Source: Streptomyces rishiriensis
GTDB lineage: Bacteria; Actinomycetota; Actinomycetes; Streptomycetales; Streptomycetaceae
Direction: 5' to 3'
Length of the DNA: 64,000 nt
Assembly (NCBI RefSeq): GCF_003112535.1
Contig: NZ_BEWA01000011.1
Span: forward strand, 124,001-188,000
Shown: piece after piece, positions 8,400-38,484 of the stretch
How positions within the stretch are numbered: the first letter of the stretch is position 1
Layout of the letters: the number at the start of each line of letters is the position of its first letter
The notes under the pieces: generated by a model
Seen by the model: only the letters and a program-made list of their open reading frames with translations
What the model was told of the DNA's origin: nothing
Databases searched by the model: none
Made by a program: the position numbers and the translations under genes

Positions 8400-9089
8400 A
8401 TGGAATCCTTCTGTAACGCCGAACGCAGCCTGGCCGAAGCACTTCAGGAAGCGGCCAGGAGAGGAACCCTCAGAGGGACACGGATTCATGTCGGCCGACG
8501 AGAACACGTCTATAATCTGGGGCAGCCCGACGCGCACGTCTATCTCGTCGAGAGCGGCCAGATCAAAACACTGACGCACACCCGCGACGGCAAACAGTGC
8601 CTGCTGTCCATACACGGACCCGGTGACGTGTTCGGAGAGTCCAGCGTACTGGCCGCCAACCGCACCGAAACCGCACAGGCCATGCAGGTCACGGTCTTGA
8701 TCCAGGTCCGCGTCGCGCAGATCGTGAACGACTGCGACCCGCCGCTGCGCGAGGCGTTGATCCGACACATGGCCAACCGCCTGCTGGAGCAGCAGCAGGT
8801 AATTGCGAATTTGGTGACGATGGACAGCGAACACCGGCTGGCGGCACTTCTGGTGAACCTCGGGAAAAAATTCGGGAGCCGCAGGGCCCAGACCGCACTG
8901 ATTCGCGACCGAATAACCCAGGAGGAGCTGGCGGAAATGGTCGGGACGACTCGTTCCCGCGTCGGTTACTTCCTCAAGAGGTTTTCCGTGGCCGGTGTGG
9001 TGCATCGCACCGAGGACGCGCATCTATGCATTCACATAGCCGAGTTGACGGACTATCTGGAGAATTCCTCGCTGTCCGCCGGCCTATAG
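8400..9089 (+). CDS. CRP/FNR-family transcriptional regulator (LnmO-like, probable cluster regulator)
   Basis: 229 residues. The N-terminal cyclic-nucleotide-binding-like beta-roll covers about residues 25-115 (VYLVESGQIKTLTHTRDGK, IHGPGDVFGESSVL). Next comes the long dimerisation helix (about 118-140), then a winged helix-turn-helix (residues 172-195: ITQEELAEMVGTTRSRVGYF). The FNR iron-sulfur Cys cluster is absent. GGGAGCAGA precedes the ATG. The codons are less GC-biased than in neighbouring genes. From memory, the leinamycin cluster also encodes a CRP/FNR-type regulator, LnmO, needed for production. Cluster promoters here carry FNR-like 14-bp inverted repeats, which this protein may bind. 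Its 3' end overlaps the convergent C-S lyase gene by 37 bp. Confidence 0.88.
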   Translation: MESFCNAERSLAEALQEAARRGTLRGTRIHVGRREHVYNLGQPDAHVYLVESGQIKTLTHTRDGKQCLLSIHGPGDVFGESSVLAANRTETAQAMQVTVLIQVRVAQIVNDCDPPLREALIRHMANRLLEQQQVIANLVTMDSEHRLAALLVNLGKKFGSRRAQTALIRDRITQEELAEMVGTTRSRVGYFLKRFSVAGVVHRTEDAHLCIHIAELTDYLENSSLSAGL

Positions 9090-10360
9090 GAGCCGCACAC
9101 CGGCGCGGGGTATCCCGGAACACTTCGCGGTGGCGCCCCACCGGCGCCACCTGGATCCGGGGCCTCCTCCCGCACCGCTTTCTCCATGCGGCGCACCATT
9201 TCCTCCAGCAAGCGCTGGGACGTGCCGAAGTTGAGCCGGATGAAGCCCTCGCTCCCGTACTCCCGGCCGTCACTGAGGGCGACCTTCCCCCGGGTGAGGA
9301 AGAACCCCGCGAGGTCGCCGCTGCCCAGCCGGTCCGCCAGCCGCCGGCCGTCGAGCCACGCCAGGTAGCTCGCCTCGGGCGGCACCAGCACCAGGTCGGG
9401 ACCGAAGGACTCGAACAGCTCGACGAGCATGCGCGAGCTGCCGTGAAGATAGTGACGTACCGTGCGCAGCCAGGGATCGCCCCGGGTGAAGGCGGCCTCG
9501 CTCGCGCTCACGCCCAGGATGCCGACGCCGTCCCGTTCCCTGGGCCGCATCTCCATGAGCCGCTCGTGGTCCCGGGGCCGGCCGGCCACCGCCATCGCGC
9601 ACTTCAGACCGGACAGGTTCCAGCCCTTGCTCGCCGAGGCGGCCGTCACCGTGGCCACCCGGGCCGCCTCGGGCAGCGAGCCGAGCGGCACATGCCGGCG
9701 CCCCGGGTGGGCGAGCGGGGCGTGCACCTCGTCGGAGATCACCGCGACGTCGAACTCGGCCGCCAGCGCCAGCACCTCGCGCAGCTCCTGGACGGTCAGG
9801 ACGCGCCCGGTGGGATTGTGCGGATTGCACAGGAAGTACGCGGCGGCCCCGGACCGGAAGGAGCGGGCCAGCCCCTCCAGGTCGAGCCGCCAACGGCCCC
9901 CTCGCAGCCGCATCGGCTGGGCGACCACCTGGCGGCCGGCCGCGGAGATGGCCTCGAAGTAGGGCGGGTAGGCCGGCACGTCGACCACGACGCCGTCGCC
10001 CGGCTCGGTGAACCGCTCCAGCGCCACTTCCATCACCCGCATGGTGTCCGGGAACAGCACCACGTTCCGCGGTTCCACGCGCCAGCCGTGATGCGCCCAC
10101 GCCCAGGCCGCGAACGCCCGCTGCACGCAGGCGTCGGTGGTGTAGGCGTAGGCGTAGCCGAGATCGCCGCCCTCGACGAGGTGCGCGCGGACGGCGTCGA
10201 TCACCGGTTCGGCGACGGGGAAGTCCATCTCGGCGATGAAGGCCGGGAGGATGTCGGGCGGGTAGCGCCGCCACTTCTCGCTGCGCCGCGTGGACAGCGA
10301 GGCCGCGCGCAGCCCGTCGAACCGGTGGAGAAGCTCCTGCTGTGCCTGTACCTGCGACAA
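9053..10360 (-). CDS. PLP-dependent C-S lyase / aminotransferase, MalY/PatB type
   Basis: 435 residues, fold-type I. The PLP-binding Lys is K245 in ASASKGWNLSGLKCA, which matches the MalY/PatB cystathionine beta-lyase pattern (S-K-x-W-N-x-x-G-L). CNPHNPTGR (178-186) and SDEVHAPLAHPG (209-220) are also typical. Such enzymes cleave C-S bonds of cysteine conjugates to a thiol, pyruvate and ammonia. This is relevant here because the cluster appears to make a sulfur-bearing polyketide. The TTG at 10360 is chosen for its GGAGGA. A GTG at 10444 overlapping the P450 stop (GTGA) would add 28 Pro/Ala-rich residues. It is co-transcribed with the P450, behind the 11762-11775 motif. Its stop lies inside the 3' end of the regulator gene. 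Confidence 0.85.
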   Translation of the reverse strand: MSQVQAQQELLHRFDGLRAASLSTRRSEKWRRYPPDILPAFIAEMDFPVAEPVIDAVRAHLVEGGDLGYAYAYTTDACVQRAFAAWAWAHHGWRVEPRNVVLFPDTMRVMEVALERFTEPGDGVVVDVPAYPPYFEAISAAGRQVVAQPMRLRGGRWRLDLEGLARSFRSGAAAYFLCNPHNPTGRVLTVQELREVLALAAEFDVAVISDEVHAPLAHPGRRHVPLGSLPEAARVATVTAASASKGWNLSGLKCAMAVAGRPRDHERLMEMRPRERDGVGILGVSASEAAFTRGDPWLRTVRHYLHGSSRMLVELFESFGPDLVLVPPEASYLAWLDGRRLADRLGSGDLAGFFLTRGKVALSDGREYGSEGFIRLNFGTSQRLLEEMVRRMEKAVREEAPDPGGAGGAPPRSVPGYPAPVCGSYRPADSEEFSR

Positions 10361-10440
10361 CGACTCCTCCTGCGTCGGTTGGACGGGGCCCTCGGATGCG
10401 CCGTGGCCGCCCGGCGCAGCGGGCGGCGGACGACGCGGGT

Positions 10441-11682
10441 TCACCAGGTGACGGGCAGTTCCCTGACTCCGTGGATGCCGAACAGGTGATGCCAGAACGG
10501 GACGTCGGCGGCGGGGACGGCGAGTCGCAGGGCGGGCAGCCGGGTGAACAGCCGCGCCAGGGTGACCTGGAGCTCGACCCGGGCCAGGGACTGGCCGGGG
10601 CACTGGTGGGGGCCGTGGCCGAAGGCCAGGTGGCCGCGGGCGGTGCGGGTGACGTCGAAGCGGTCGGGGCCGGGGAAGACGTCGGCGTCCCGGTTGGCGG
10701 ACGCCAGCTGGCACACCACGCCCTCCCCCGCGCGTACCGTCTCGTCACCGATGGCGACGTCCTCGGTCGCGATCCGGTTCATGCCGATCTGCATGGCCGT
10801 CTGATGCCTCAGCAGTTCGTCCACGGCGCCCGGGAGCAGTGCCGGGTCGGCGCGCAGGGCGGCCAGCTGCTCCGGGTTCTCCAGCAGCAGCATGGCGCCG
10901 GTGCCGATCATGGTCGCGGTGGTGTGGTGGCCGGCCGCGAGCAGCAGCCAGGCGATGACGGCGACCTCCCCGCGGTCCAGCAGTCCGGGAGCCACCTGGT
11001 CGACCAGCAGCCGGCTGATGAGGTCGTCGCCGGGCTGCTTCTCCTTGGCCGCCACCACCCCTTCGAGATGGTGGAGGATGTCGTCCTTGGCCCGCTGCGT
11101 CTCCTGCGGACCGCTGCGGCCGTTGATGAGGACCCGGGTGCGGGACTCGAACAGCGGGCTGTCCTCGGGCGGCACCCCGAGCAGCTCGCACACGACGGTG
11201 GACGGCACGGGGTAGGCGAGCGCCTCCATCAGGTCCAGCGGGCCGCCCGTCTCCTCCATCAGGTCCAGGCGCGCGTCGACGATCTGCTCGATCCGGGGCC
11301 GCAGTTCCTCGGCCCGCCGGCCGGTGAAGTCCCGGGCCAGCATCCGGCGGTAGCGCAGGTGCTCGGCGCCGTCGAGCCGGGGGAAGGTGCCCTGCAGGAC
11401 CTGGGGCACGGGCCGGGGGAACATCCGGGGGAAGTCCGGGTGGGAGCTGTCGGCGCTGAAGCGCGGGTCGTCCAGCACGGCCCGTACGTCCCGGTGCCGG
11501 GTGACCAGGCGCGCCTGCTGTCCGCTGGGCAGGGTGACCCGGGCGAACGGGTCCTCGGCCTGGAGCCGGCGGTACGCGGGAGGCGGGTCGAAGGGACAGC
11601 CCGGCGCCTTTTCCTGCGGGAACACGGGAGGTTCGGCCTCGGGGTCCGGCAGCGGCCCGGTGGTCTCGGTCGTGTCCGTCAT
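10441..11682 (-). CDS. Cytochrome P450 monooxygenase
   Basis: 413 residues from an ATG at 11682 with GAGGAAGG upstream. The haem loop FGHGPHQCPGQSLARVE places the thiolate Cys at residue 361. The I-helix oxygen-activation motif AGHHTT (near residue 240) and the K-helix ELLRH are present. This is a soluble bacterial class I P450 needing external ferredoxin and reductase, neither of which is in the window. It probably hydroxylates or epoxidises the finished chain; leinamycin also requires late P450 hydroxylation. The gene is preceded by a 14-bp inverted repeat at 11762-11775 and TAGCGT at 11733-11738, so it begins its own transcript, shared with the C-S lyase. Confidence 0.93.
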   Translation of the reverse strand: MTDTTETTGPLPDPEAEPPVFPQEKAPGCPFDPPPAYRRLQAEDPFARVTLPSGQQARLVTRHRDVRAVLDDPRFSADSSHPDFPRMFPRPVPQVLQGTFPRLDGAEHLRYRRMLARDFTGRRAEELRPRIEQIVDARLDLMEETGGPLDLMEALAYPVPSTVVCELLGVPPEDSPLFESRTRVLINGRSGPQETQRAKDDILHHLEGVVAAKEKQPGDDLISRLLVDQVAPGLLDRGEVAVIAWLLLAAGHHTTATMIGTGAMLLLENPEQLAALRADPALLPGAVDELLRHQTAMQIGMNRIATEDVAIGDETVRAGEGVVCQLASANRDADVFPGPDRFDVTRTARGHLAFGHGPHQCPGQSLARVELQVTLARLFTRLPALRLAVPAADVPFWHHLFGIHGVRELPVTW

Positions 11683-11761
11683 AGGAAGCCCTTCCTCGTC
11701 GCCCCGCGCGTCCGCACCCGGCACGGGCCCCGACGCTATGTCCCGGCGCCGCCCCGGTTCT

Positions 11762-11775
11762 GTTCACTTCTGAGC
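11762..11775 (-). promoter_or_regulatory. FNR-like 14-bp inverted repeat, P450/C-S lyase promoter (site 1)
   Basis: GTTCACTTCTGAGC (plus reading) has 5-bp arms with a 4-bp spacer and one arm mismatch. It lies 23 bp upstream of TAGCGT (minus strand, 11733-11738), which places its centre at about -42.5 if that hexamer is the -10 element. The P450 start is 80 bp away. Confidence 0.6.
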
Positions 11776-11799
11776 ATCGGCGGGCTCGAACGGCCCGGT

Positions 11800-13101
11800 T
11801 CAGACCTGCGGATGGGCCAGGACGACCGCCGAGTTGATGCCGCCGAACCCGAATCCGTTCGACAGCACGAACCCGCCGCGCGCCCGCCTCGGCTCGTCGC
11901 CGGTGAAGCGCAGGCTCGCGTCGACGGGTTCGCGCCGCCCCGGATCGGGGTGCACGAAGCCGCCCCGCAGCTGCACCACGGCGGCCACGGCCTCGACCAC
12001 GCCGGCCGCGCTGAGGCAGTGGCCGGTGAGGGACTTGGTGGCGTTGACCCAGGGCCCGTCGTCGCCCGTTCCGAAGACCTTGCGCAGGGCGTCGGCCTCG
12101 GTCCGGTCGCCCAGCGGCGATCCGGTGCCGTGGGTGCTGACCCAGCCGACGTCGGACGCGCTCACGCCCGCCTGCGCCAGCGCGCCCTCCATGGCCCGGA
12201 CCTCGCCGTCCACGGACGGGTCGGCCAGATGGTTGCCGTCCAGGACGACGGCGGCGCCCACGAGCCCGGCCAGCGACCGCGCGCCGCGCAGGCGGGCCGA
12301 CGCGACGGTCTCCAGGACCATGCAGGCCGCCGCCTGCCCGGGATGGAAACCGCGGTGGCCGGCGTCGAACGGCGCCGGCGGGCGCACGGGTGCGCCGTGC
12401 GCCGGGGCCATCGCGCCGAGGGTGAGGTAGCCGCGCGTCTGCAGCTGGGACAGCGGGGTCATGGCTCCCACGACGAGACACACGTCGGCCGCCCCGGCGG
12501 CGAGCATCCGGGCGCCGTGCGCGAGGGCCAGGTTGCCGCTCGCCGAGGCGCCGCCGACCGTGCAGCCCTCCCCGCGCACGCCCAGGACGCGGCTGAGCGT
12601 GGCGACGTGATCGGTGTCCTGGTGATGCAGGGCGTAACGCGCGGGCAGGTAGACCGGGTTGCGCTCCGCGCGGGTCCGGCCGTCCTCGGTGACCCGCTCC
12701 GTGAGGTTGTTCCCGGCCACCACGACGCCGATGCGCTCGGGCGGCGGCGCCGTGCGGTCGAGCCCGGCCTCCAGCCACGCCTGGAGGGCGGCGACGACGG
12801 CCGCGCACACCGGCGCCGGCGCCCGCAGCGCGGTCCGCCGCGCCGCGGTCCGCAGGTCTTCCGGCAGACCGGGCAGCGCGTCCAGGGCCCGCTTGGGGAC
12901 GTCCTCCGAAGCCAGCTCGGCCGTGAACGCGGGCCAGGACACGCCCGGCCGGTCCGCGTCGGCGGGGGGCGCCGGCGCGGTGAGGGCGCAGCGTCCCGCG
13001 CGCAGCGCGACGCTCAGGTCTCCGGGGTCGGCCGCGACGGCGCCGAGCACACCGAGCCCGGTCACCACCACCGCGCGCCCGTCCGCGACGGGTCCGCTCA
13101 C
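11800..13101 (-). CDS. Decarboxylating ketosynthase (Cys-to-Ser) of the beta-branching cassette
   Basis: 433 residues, a free-standing KAS-II-like protein. The nucleophile position reads GGASASGN with Ser186 where condensing enzymes have Cys. Both active-site His remain (STHGTGSPLGD, SLTGHCLSAAG). In HMG-synthase cassettes a Ser/Gln-type KS decarboxylates malonyl-donor-ACP to acetyl-ACP for HMGS, which fits its place next to a donor ACP and HMGS. Its GTG overlaps the ACP stop (GTGA), so translation is coupled. It is the last gene of the long operon starting at 38166; the P450 after it has its own promoter candidate. Confidence 0.9.
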   Translation of the reverse strand: MSGPVADGRAVVVTGLGVLGAVAADPGDLSVALRAGRCALTAPAPPADADRPGVSWPAFTAELASEDVPKRALDALPGLPEDLRTAARRTALRAPAPVCAAVVAALQAWLEAGLDRTAPPPERIGVVVAGNNLTERVTEDGRTRAERNPVYLPARYALHHQDTDHVATLSRVLGVRGEGCTVGGASASGNLALAHGARMLAAGAADVCLVVGAMTPLSQLQTRGYLTLGAMAPAHGAPVRPPAPFDAGHRGFHPGQAAACMVLETVASARLRGARSLAGLVGAAVVLDGNHLADPSVDGEVRAMEGALAQAGVSASDVGWVSTHGTGSPLGDRTEADALRKVFGTGDDGPWVNATKSLTGHCLSAAGVVEAVAAVVQLRGGFVHPDPGRREPVDASLRFTGDEPRRARGGFVLSNGFGFGGINSAVVLAHPQV

Positions 13102-13373
13102 AGCTGCTTGCGCATGATCGCGGCCAGGGTGCCGAGGTCCATCCCCTGGTGGAACTCGTGCACGGGCACCGCGATGCCCAGCTCCTCCATGGCCAGGGTG
13201 ACGATCTCGGCCCGGTCGATGCTGTTGCAGCCCAGGTCGGACAGGGTCCGGTCGGGCGTGAACAGGGCCGGTTCGACCTCCGGCACGATCTCCAGGGTGG
13301 TGCGGCGCAACACCGCCAGGACCCGTTCCTCGGCGCTGTCCGTGCCGGGAACGCTCTCGGCCGATCCGTTCAC
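13098..13373 (-). CDS. Stand-alone acyl carrier protein (donor ACP of beta-branching cassette)
   Basis: 91 residues from a GTG at 13373 with CGGAGGT 8 bp upstream. The phosphopantetheine site is Ser51 in DLGCNSIDRAEIV. The xNSIDRxE pattern is typical of donor ACPs working with HMG synthases rather than of in-line polyketide ACPs. It should carry malonyl, be decarboxylated by the adjacent Ser-type KS, and donate acetyl to HMGS. It lies 19 bp after HMGS 1 and overlaps the KS gene by 4 bp. Confidence 0.9.
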   Translation of the reverse strand: MNGSAESVPGTDSAEERVLAVLRRTTLEIVPEVEPALFTPDRTLSDLGCNSIDRAEIVTLAMEELGIAVPVHEFHQGMDLGTLAAIMRKQL

Positions 13374-13392
13374 TGGGGGTACCTCCGGTTCG

Positions 13393-14639
13393 TCAGATCC
13401 ATGCGTACTGGCGGTGGTGCTCGCGCACGCCGGTCAGCGCGAGCAGTTCGGGGCGGTCCACGGCCCGGCTGAGCAGGGCCTCGTAGCGGCCGGGGTCGAC
13501 GTCGCGGTGCGATGCGGGGCGCAGGCACGCGGTGTTCTCCGCGAGCAGCGCCGTGTACTCCGCGAAGTCGAGGTCGGCGCGGGCCCGCAACCGGGCCCCG
13601 ATGCGCGCCTCGCCGACGGCGGCGGCCGACTCCGGCCCGACGACGCCGCTGAAGAACTCCGAGGAGCAGCCGGAACCGTAGGAGAACAGCCCCACGCGGG
13701 CGGGCCCGTCGAGCTCGGCGTGGTCCAGCGCACTGGCCAGCGCCAGGTAGAGGGAGCCGGAGAAGAGGTTGCCGGTCTGGCCGGGGTGGACCAGCGACGG
13801 GGCGACCCGGCGTTCGAAGTCCTCGGCCACGGCGTCGGCGGGGCTGCGGTACAGCTCGCGCATGAGCCGGCGGTGTGCGGCCCTGACCATGCCGGAGAAC
13901 GGGGTGTGCAGGGCGAGCAGGTCGAAGGTCGTGGCGAAGTCGGCGCCCTCCACGCGGGAGCGGTAGTCGGCGAAGCTGCGCGAGAAGCACTCCAGATAGG
14001 CCATGAGCGATCGGTCGGCGTCCGCGATGTCGAGGTCGGGCCGGGGCCGCGCGGAGTCCAGGGTCTCGAAGCTGTGCACGCCGAACGCCCCCAGGTCGGC
14101 GGTGAGGACGCGGGGACGGTCGCCGACGAGCAGCGCTACGGCTCCGGTGCCGGTGACCGGCTCGGCGTACTGGGCGCGCTCGTCGGCCAGGGACATGTCG
14201 GTGGAGACGATGAGCACCTTCGCGCCGGGCGAGAGCCCGGCGGCCAGGTAGGCGACGGCGAGCTGCAGCGCGGCGGTGGCCGCGTAGCAGGCCTGCTTCA
14301 TCTCCACCAGCCGGCAGGTCGGCGGCAGGCCGAGGTGTTGGTGCACGTAGGAGGCGATGGACTTGCTGTAGTCGATGCCGGACTCGCTGCTGGTGACGAG
14401 GAGTTCGATCCTGTCGCGGTCGGCGGGGGCCAGCCGGTCCAGCAGCGGGCGGGCGGCGTTGACGGCGTGCGTGACGGGGTCCTCGAAGGGCAGCGCCACC
14501 GAGCGCCGGTCGGAGGCGACGTTGTCGAAGCGGCGCGCATCGAGGCTCCGGCCGTCGAACACCGCGCGGGCGCTGACGGCGGCGCTGCCCGCGTACACGT
14601 CCAGGGCTTCGATGCCGTACCCGGCCGGGGTGCTGCCGC

Positions 14640-14643
<4 letters not shown>
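13393..14643 (-). CDS. HMG-CoA synthase-like beta-branching enzyme (HMGS 1)
   Basis: 416 residues. The catalytic triad is recognisable: Glu87 (TSSESGID), Cys119 (MKQACYAATAALQ) and His246 (LALHTPFSGM). Family members add acetyl from a donor ACP to the beta-ketone of an ACP-bound polyketide. Its ATG overlaps the stop of the giant synthase (ATGA), so the two are translationally coupled. It is followed by the donor ACP and the Ser-type KS. The window encodes a second, clearly divergent HMGS at 59345-60577, which is unusual. Confidence 0.93.
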
Positions 14644-36286
<21,643 letters not shown>

Positions 36287-36290
<4 letters not shown>

Positions 36291-37915
36291 GGCGTGGCTT
36301 CCCCCTCGTGTCCGAGCCGGCGGACGGCGTCTTCGCGCAGCCGGGTCCGGTCCGTCTTCCCATGGGCGTTCAGCGGTGCGTCGGGCAGCCACCACAGGTG
36401 GCGGGGCAGCATGTAGGGCGGCAGACGGTCGGCCAGCAGTTCGGCCAGCCGTGCGGTGTCGGGTTCGGTGCCGCCGATCAGACAGGCGACGAGACGGGCG
36501 CCGCCGGGCGCGTCGAGGGCGAACGCGACGGCCTCGGCGCCGGAGGCGTCGCGCAGGGCGGCCTCCACCTCCCCGATCTCCACCCGATAGCCGTTGATCT
36601 TCACCTGGGCGTCCTTGCGGCCGAGGTGGACCCAGCCGTGCGCGGTGGCGCGCACCTGGTCCCCGGTGCGGTACCAGCGCCGACCGCCGTGGTGCAGGAA
36701 CCGGCCCGCGTCCTGCTCCGGGTCGAGGTAGCCGCGGAACATCTGGGGCCCGGTCATGACGAGTTCGCCGGCGCCGTCGCAGGGTGAGCCGTCCGGGGCG
36801 AGGAGCATCGCCTCCATGCCGGCGTTCGGCTCGCCGATGGGCACGGTGGCGCCGTACCCCGGATCGGACAGGTCCTGGTCCGGACGCCAGCGGAACGCGG
36901 TGCAGGCGATGGTCAGTTCGGTGGGGCCGTAGATGTTGTCGAGGACGCCGTCGGGCGCGGCGCGCTGCCAGTAGCGTGCGGTGTCCACCAGCAGGGGCTC
37001 GCCGGCGAACACGGACTGGCGCAGGCCGGTGAGGCTGCCGGGAGCGAGCCGGTCGGCGCGTTGCAGGCCGCGCGCGAGGCTGGGGGTGCTGTGCCAGACG
37101 GTCAGCGCGTACCGGCGGACCCAGCGTGCCGGGTCCAGGGCCTGCAGACGGGACAGCACGCACACACAGGCGCCACCGGCCCAGGCCGGGAAGATGTCGC
37201 ACATCGCCAGGTCGAAGGTGGTCTCGTGGACCTGGCTGAACCGGTCCTCGGGGCGCACGGCGTAGCGGGAGAGCGAGGCGGCCAGGAACGCCGACACGTT
37301 GCCGTGGCTGACCGGGACTCCCTTGGGGGCGCCGGTGGAGCCGGAGGTGAACAGGATGTAGGCGATGTCGTCGGGCGCCCCGGCGGGTGGCTGCCAGGCG
37401 CTCGCGCCGCCGGGCTCGGACAGTTCGCCCGCCGTCAGGACGCGGGCGCCGCCGACGGAGCTGGGCAGTTTCGCGGGCAGGGCCGCACGGTCCGTGCTCG
37501 GAGCCAGGACGACGTGGACGGGCGCGGACTGCAGGAGCCGCGCCACCTGGCCGACGGCGTGCGGGGCCGCGATGACGGCGCCGCAGCCCGCGGCCCGCAG
37601 CACGGCGGCGTTGCGGGCCACCGGGTTCTCCGGGTTCAGCGGCACGGCGGGGGCGCCCGCGTAGAGGGCTGCGAGCAGGCCGATGTACGCCTCGGAGGTC
37701 TTGGAGGCGAGCACGGCGACGGGAGCGGCGGGTTCACCGGCCGTACCGACGGCGGCGGCCCAGGTGCGGGCGGCGGCGTCCACCTCGGTGTAGGTCCAGC
37801 TGCGGTCGAGGATGCGCAGGGCAGGGCCGTCGGGGTTGCGGGCGAGGCCGTCGGCGAACCACTCGTGCAGCATCCGGGCGGCGCCCGGCCGGGCGCCCGG
37901 CTCGCGGGCCGTCAC
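36287..37915 (-). CDS. Stand-alone adenylation enzyme (LnmQ-like, probably alanine-type loading)
   Basis: 542 residues with the AMP-forming core motifs: LFTSGSTGAPKGVPVSHGN (A3), NIYGPTE (A5), YRTGDQV (A7), GRKDAQVKINGYRVE (A8) and NAHGKTDR (A10 Lys). No condensation or carrier domain is attached. The A4 region reads FDLAMCDIFPAWAGG, close to the D-alanine-activating DltA type (FDLSVMDLYP, from memory). Leinamycin uses a free-standing D-Ala adenylation enzyme (LnmQ) with a separate carrier (LnmP), which matches this pair. The GTG start overlaps the carrier gene stop, and its stop overlaps the giant synthase start. Substrate is inferred, not proven. Confidence 0.9.
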
Positions 37916-38166
37916 CGGTTCGCCAGACAGCCGCTGACCACACGCCACAGGTCGGCCGGGGTGGCGAAGCTGGCCGGGACGAGGGCTCCGTCGGGGAACT
38001 CGATGCCGTAGGCGTCCTCCAGGCGGGCGGAGAGGCCGACCATGCCGAGGGAGTCCAGACCGTGCGCGGGCAGCGGGAGGTCGGCGCGCAGCGGGGCGGT
38101 CGGGGGGTAGTCGGTGAGTGCGGCCCTGACCAGCTTCTCGTAGGTCTCGTCCCAGTTCGTCGCCAC
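37912..38166 (-). CDS. Stand-alone loading carrier protein (LnmP-like)
   Basis: 84 residues from a GTG at 38166 behind GAAGGAC and GAGG. The phosphopantetheine Ser is residue 39 in AHGLDSLGMVGLSARLE. It is the first gene of the operon carrier-adenylation-giant synthase-HMGS 1-donor ACP-Ser-KS, every junction overlapping or nearly so. It should accept the aminoacyl group from the adjacent adenylation enzyme and pass it to the NRPS encoded beyond the right edge. Confidence 0.9.
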   Translation of the reverse strand: MATNWDETYEKLVRAALTDYPPTAPLRADLPLPAHGLDSLGMVGLSARLEDAYGIEFPDGALVPASFATPADLWRVVSGCLANR

Positions 38167-38484
38167 GGTGCGCCTCGTCCTTCTCGTCGTCGCCGGGATG
38201 GTGCCGGTATGCCGGGTGAGCCGTGTCGGAGTGCACGCGCTCGGAGGGTTCCGGGGAACGTCGCGGAATGAGCGTGCGGGCCCGGTCGAGAGAAAATCCG
38301 GCCGCGGGGATGCTAACGACGGAATTTCCGCCGCCGCAAGGGCCTCCGGGTACTTTTTCGACGTGCGCACTATTGAGCAGAATTACGGCCCGTAAAGAGC
38401 GGAACATCTGAGGTCTTCAATTTCGTTTCGAGTCCCCGGGAATCACCCGCCGGCGGCGCCCGCCGGCACGGGAGGACGTTACGC
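38167..38484. other. Divergent promoter region of the giant-synthase operon
   Basis: This lies between the carrier gene (minus) and the reductase/hydrolase fusion gene (plus). It becomes AT-rich around 38285-38420. It contains TAGCAT on the minus strand (38310-38315), a -10 candidate for the synthase operon, and a 14-bp inverted repeat at 38365-38378. No small gene is seen. Confidence 0.55.
38365..38378 (+). promoter_or_regulatory. FNR-like 14-bp inverted repeat in divergent promoter (site 2)
   Basis: GCGCACTATTGAGC has one arm mismatch from GCTCA-N4-TGAGC. Toward the plus strand a weak -10 (GAACAT, 38402-38407) follows after 23 bp. Toward the synthase operon it lies about 56 bp from TAGCAT, nearer a class I position. 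It is the weakest of the five sites. Confidence 0.45.

Noticed and set aside
8400..9089. Oxygen-sensing FNR with iron-sulfur cluster
   Set aside because: The few Cys residues (5, 67, 112, 206) do not form the N-terminal FNR cluster pattern, so only the general CRP/FNR fold is claimed.
10361..10444. Upstream GTG (10444) start for the C-S lyase
   Set aside because: It overlaps the P450 stop as GTGA, as other pairs do, but would add 28 Pro/Ala/Gly-rich residues unlike the family. The TTG at 10360 has a good GGAGGA. Not fully excluded.
36291..37202. Possible 304-residue N-terminal extension of the giant synthase
   Set aside because: This frame lies inside the adenylation gene and is Arg/Pro-rich without similarity. 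The GTG at 36290 overlaps the adenylation stop, as in the other coupled gene pairs here.
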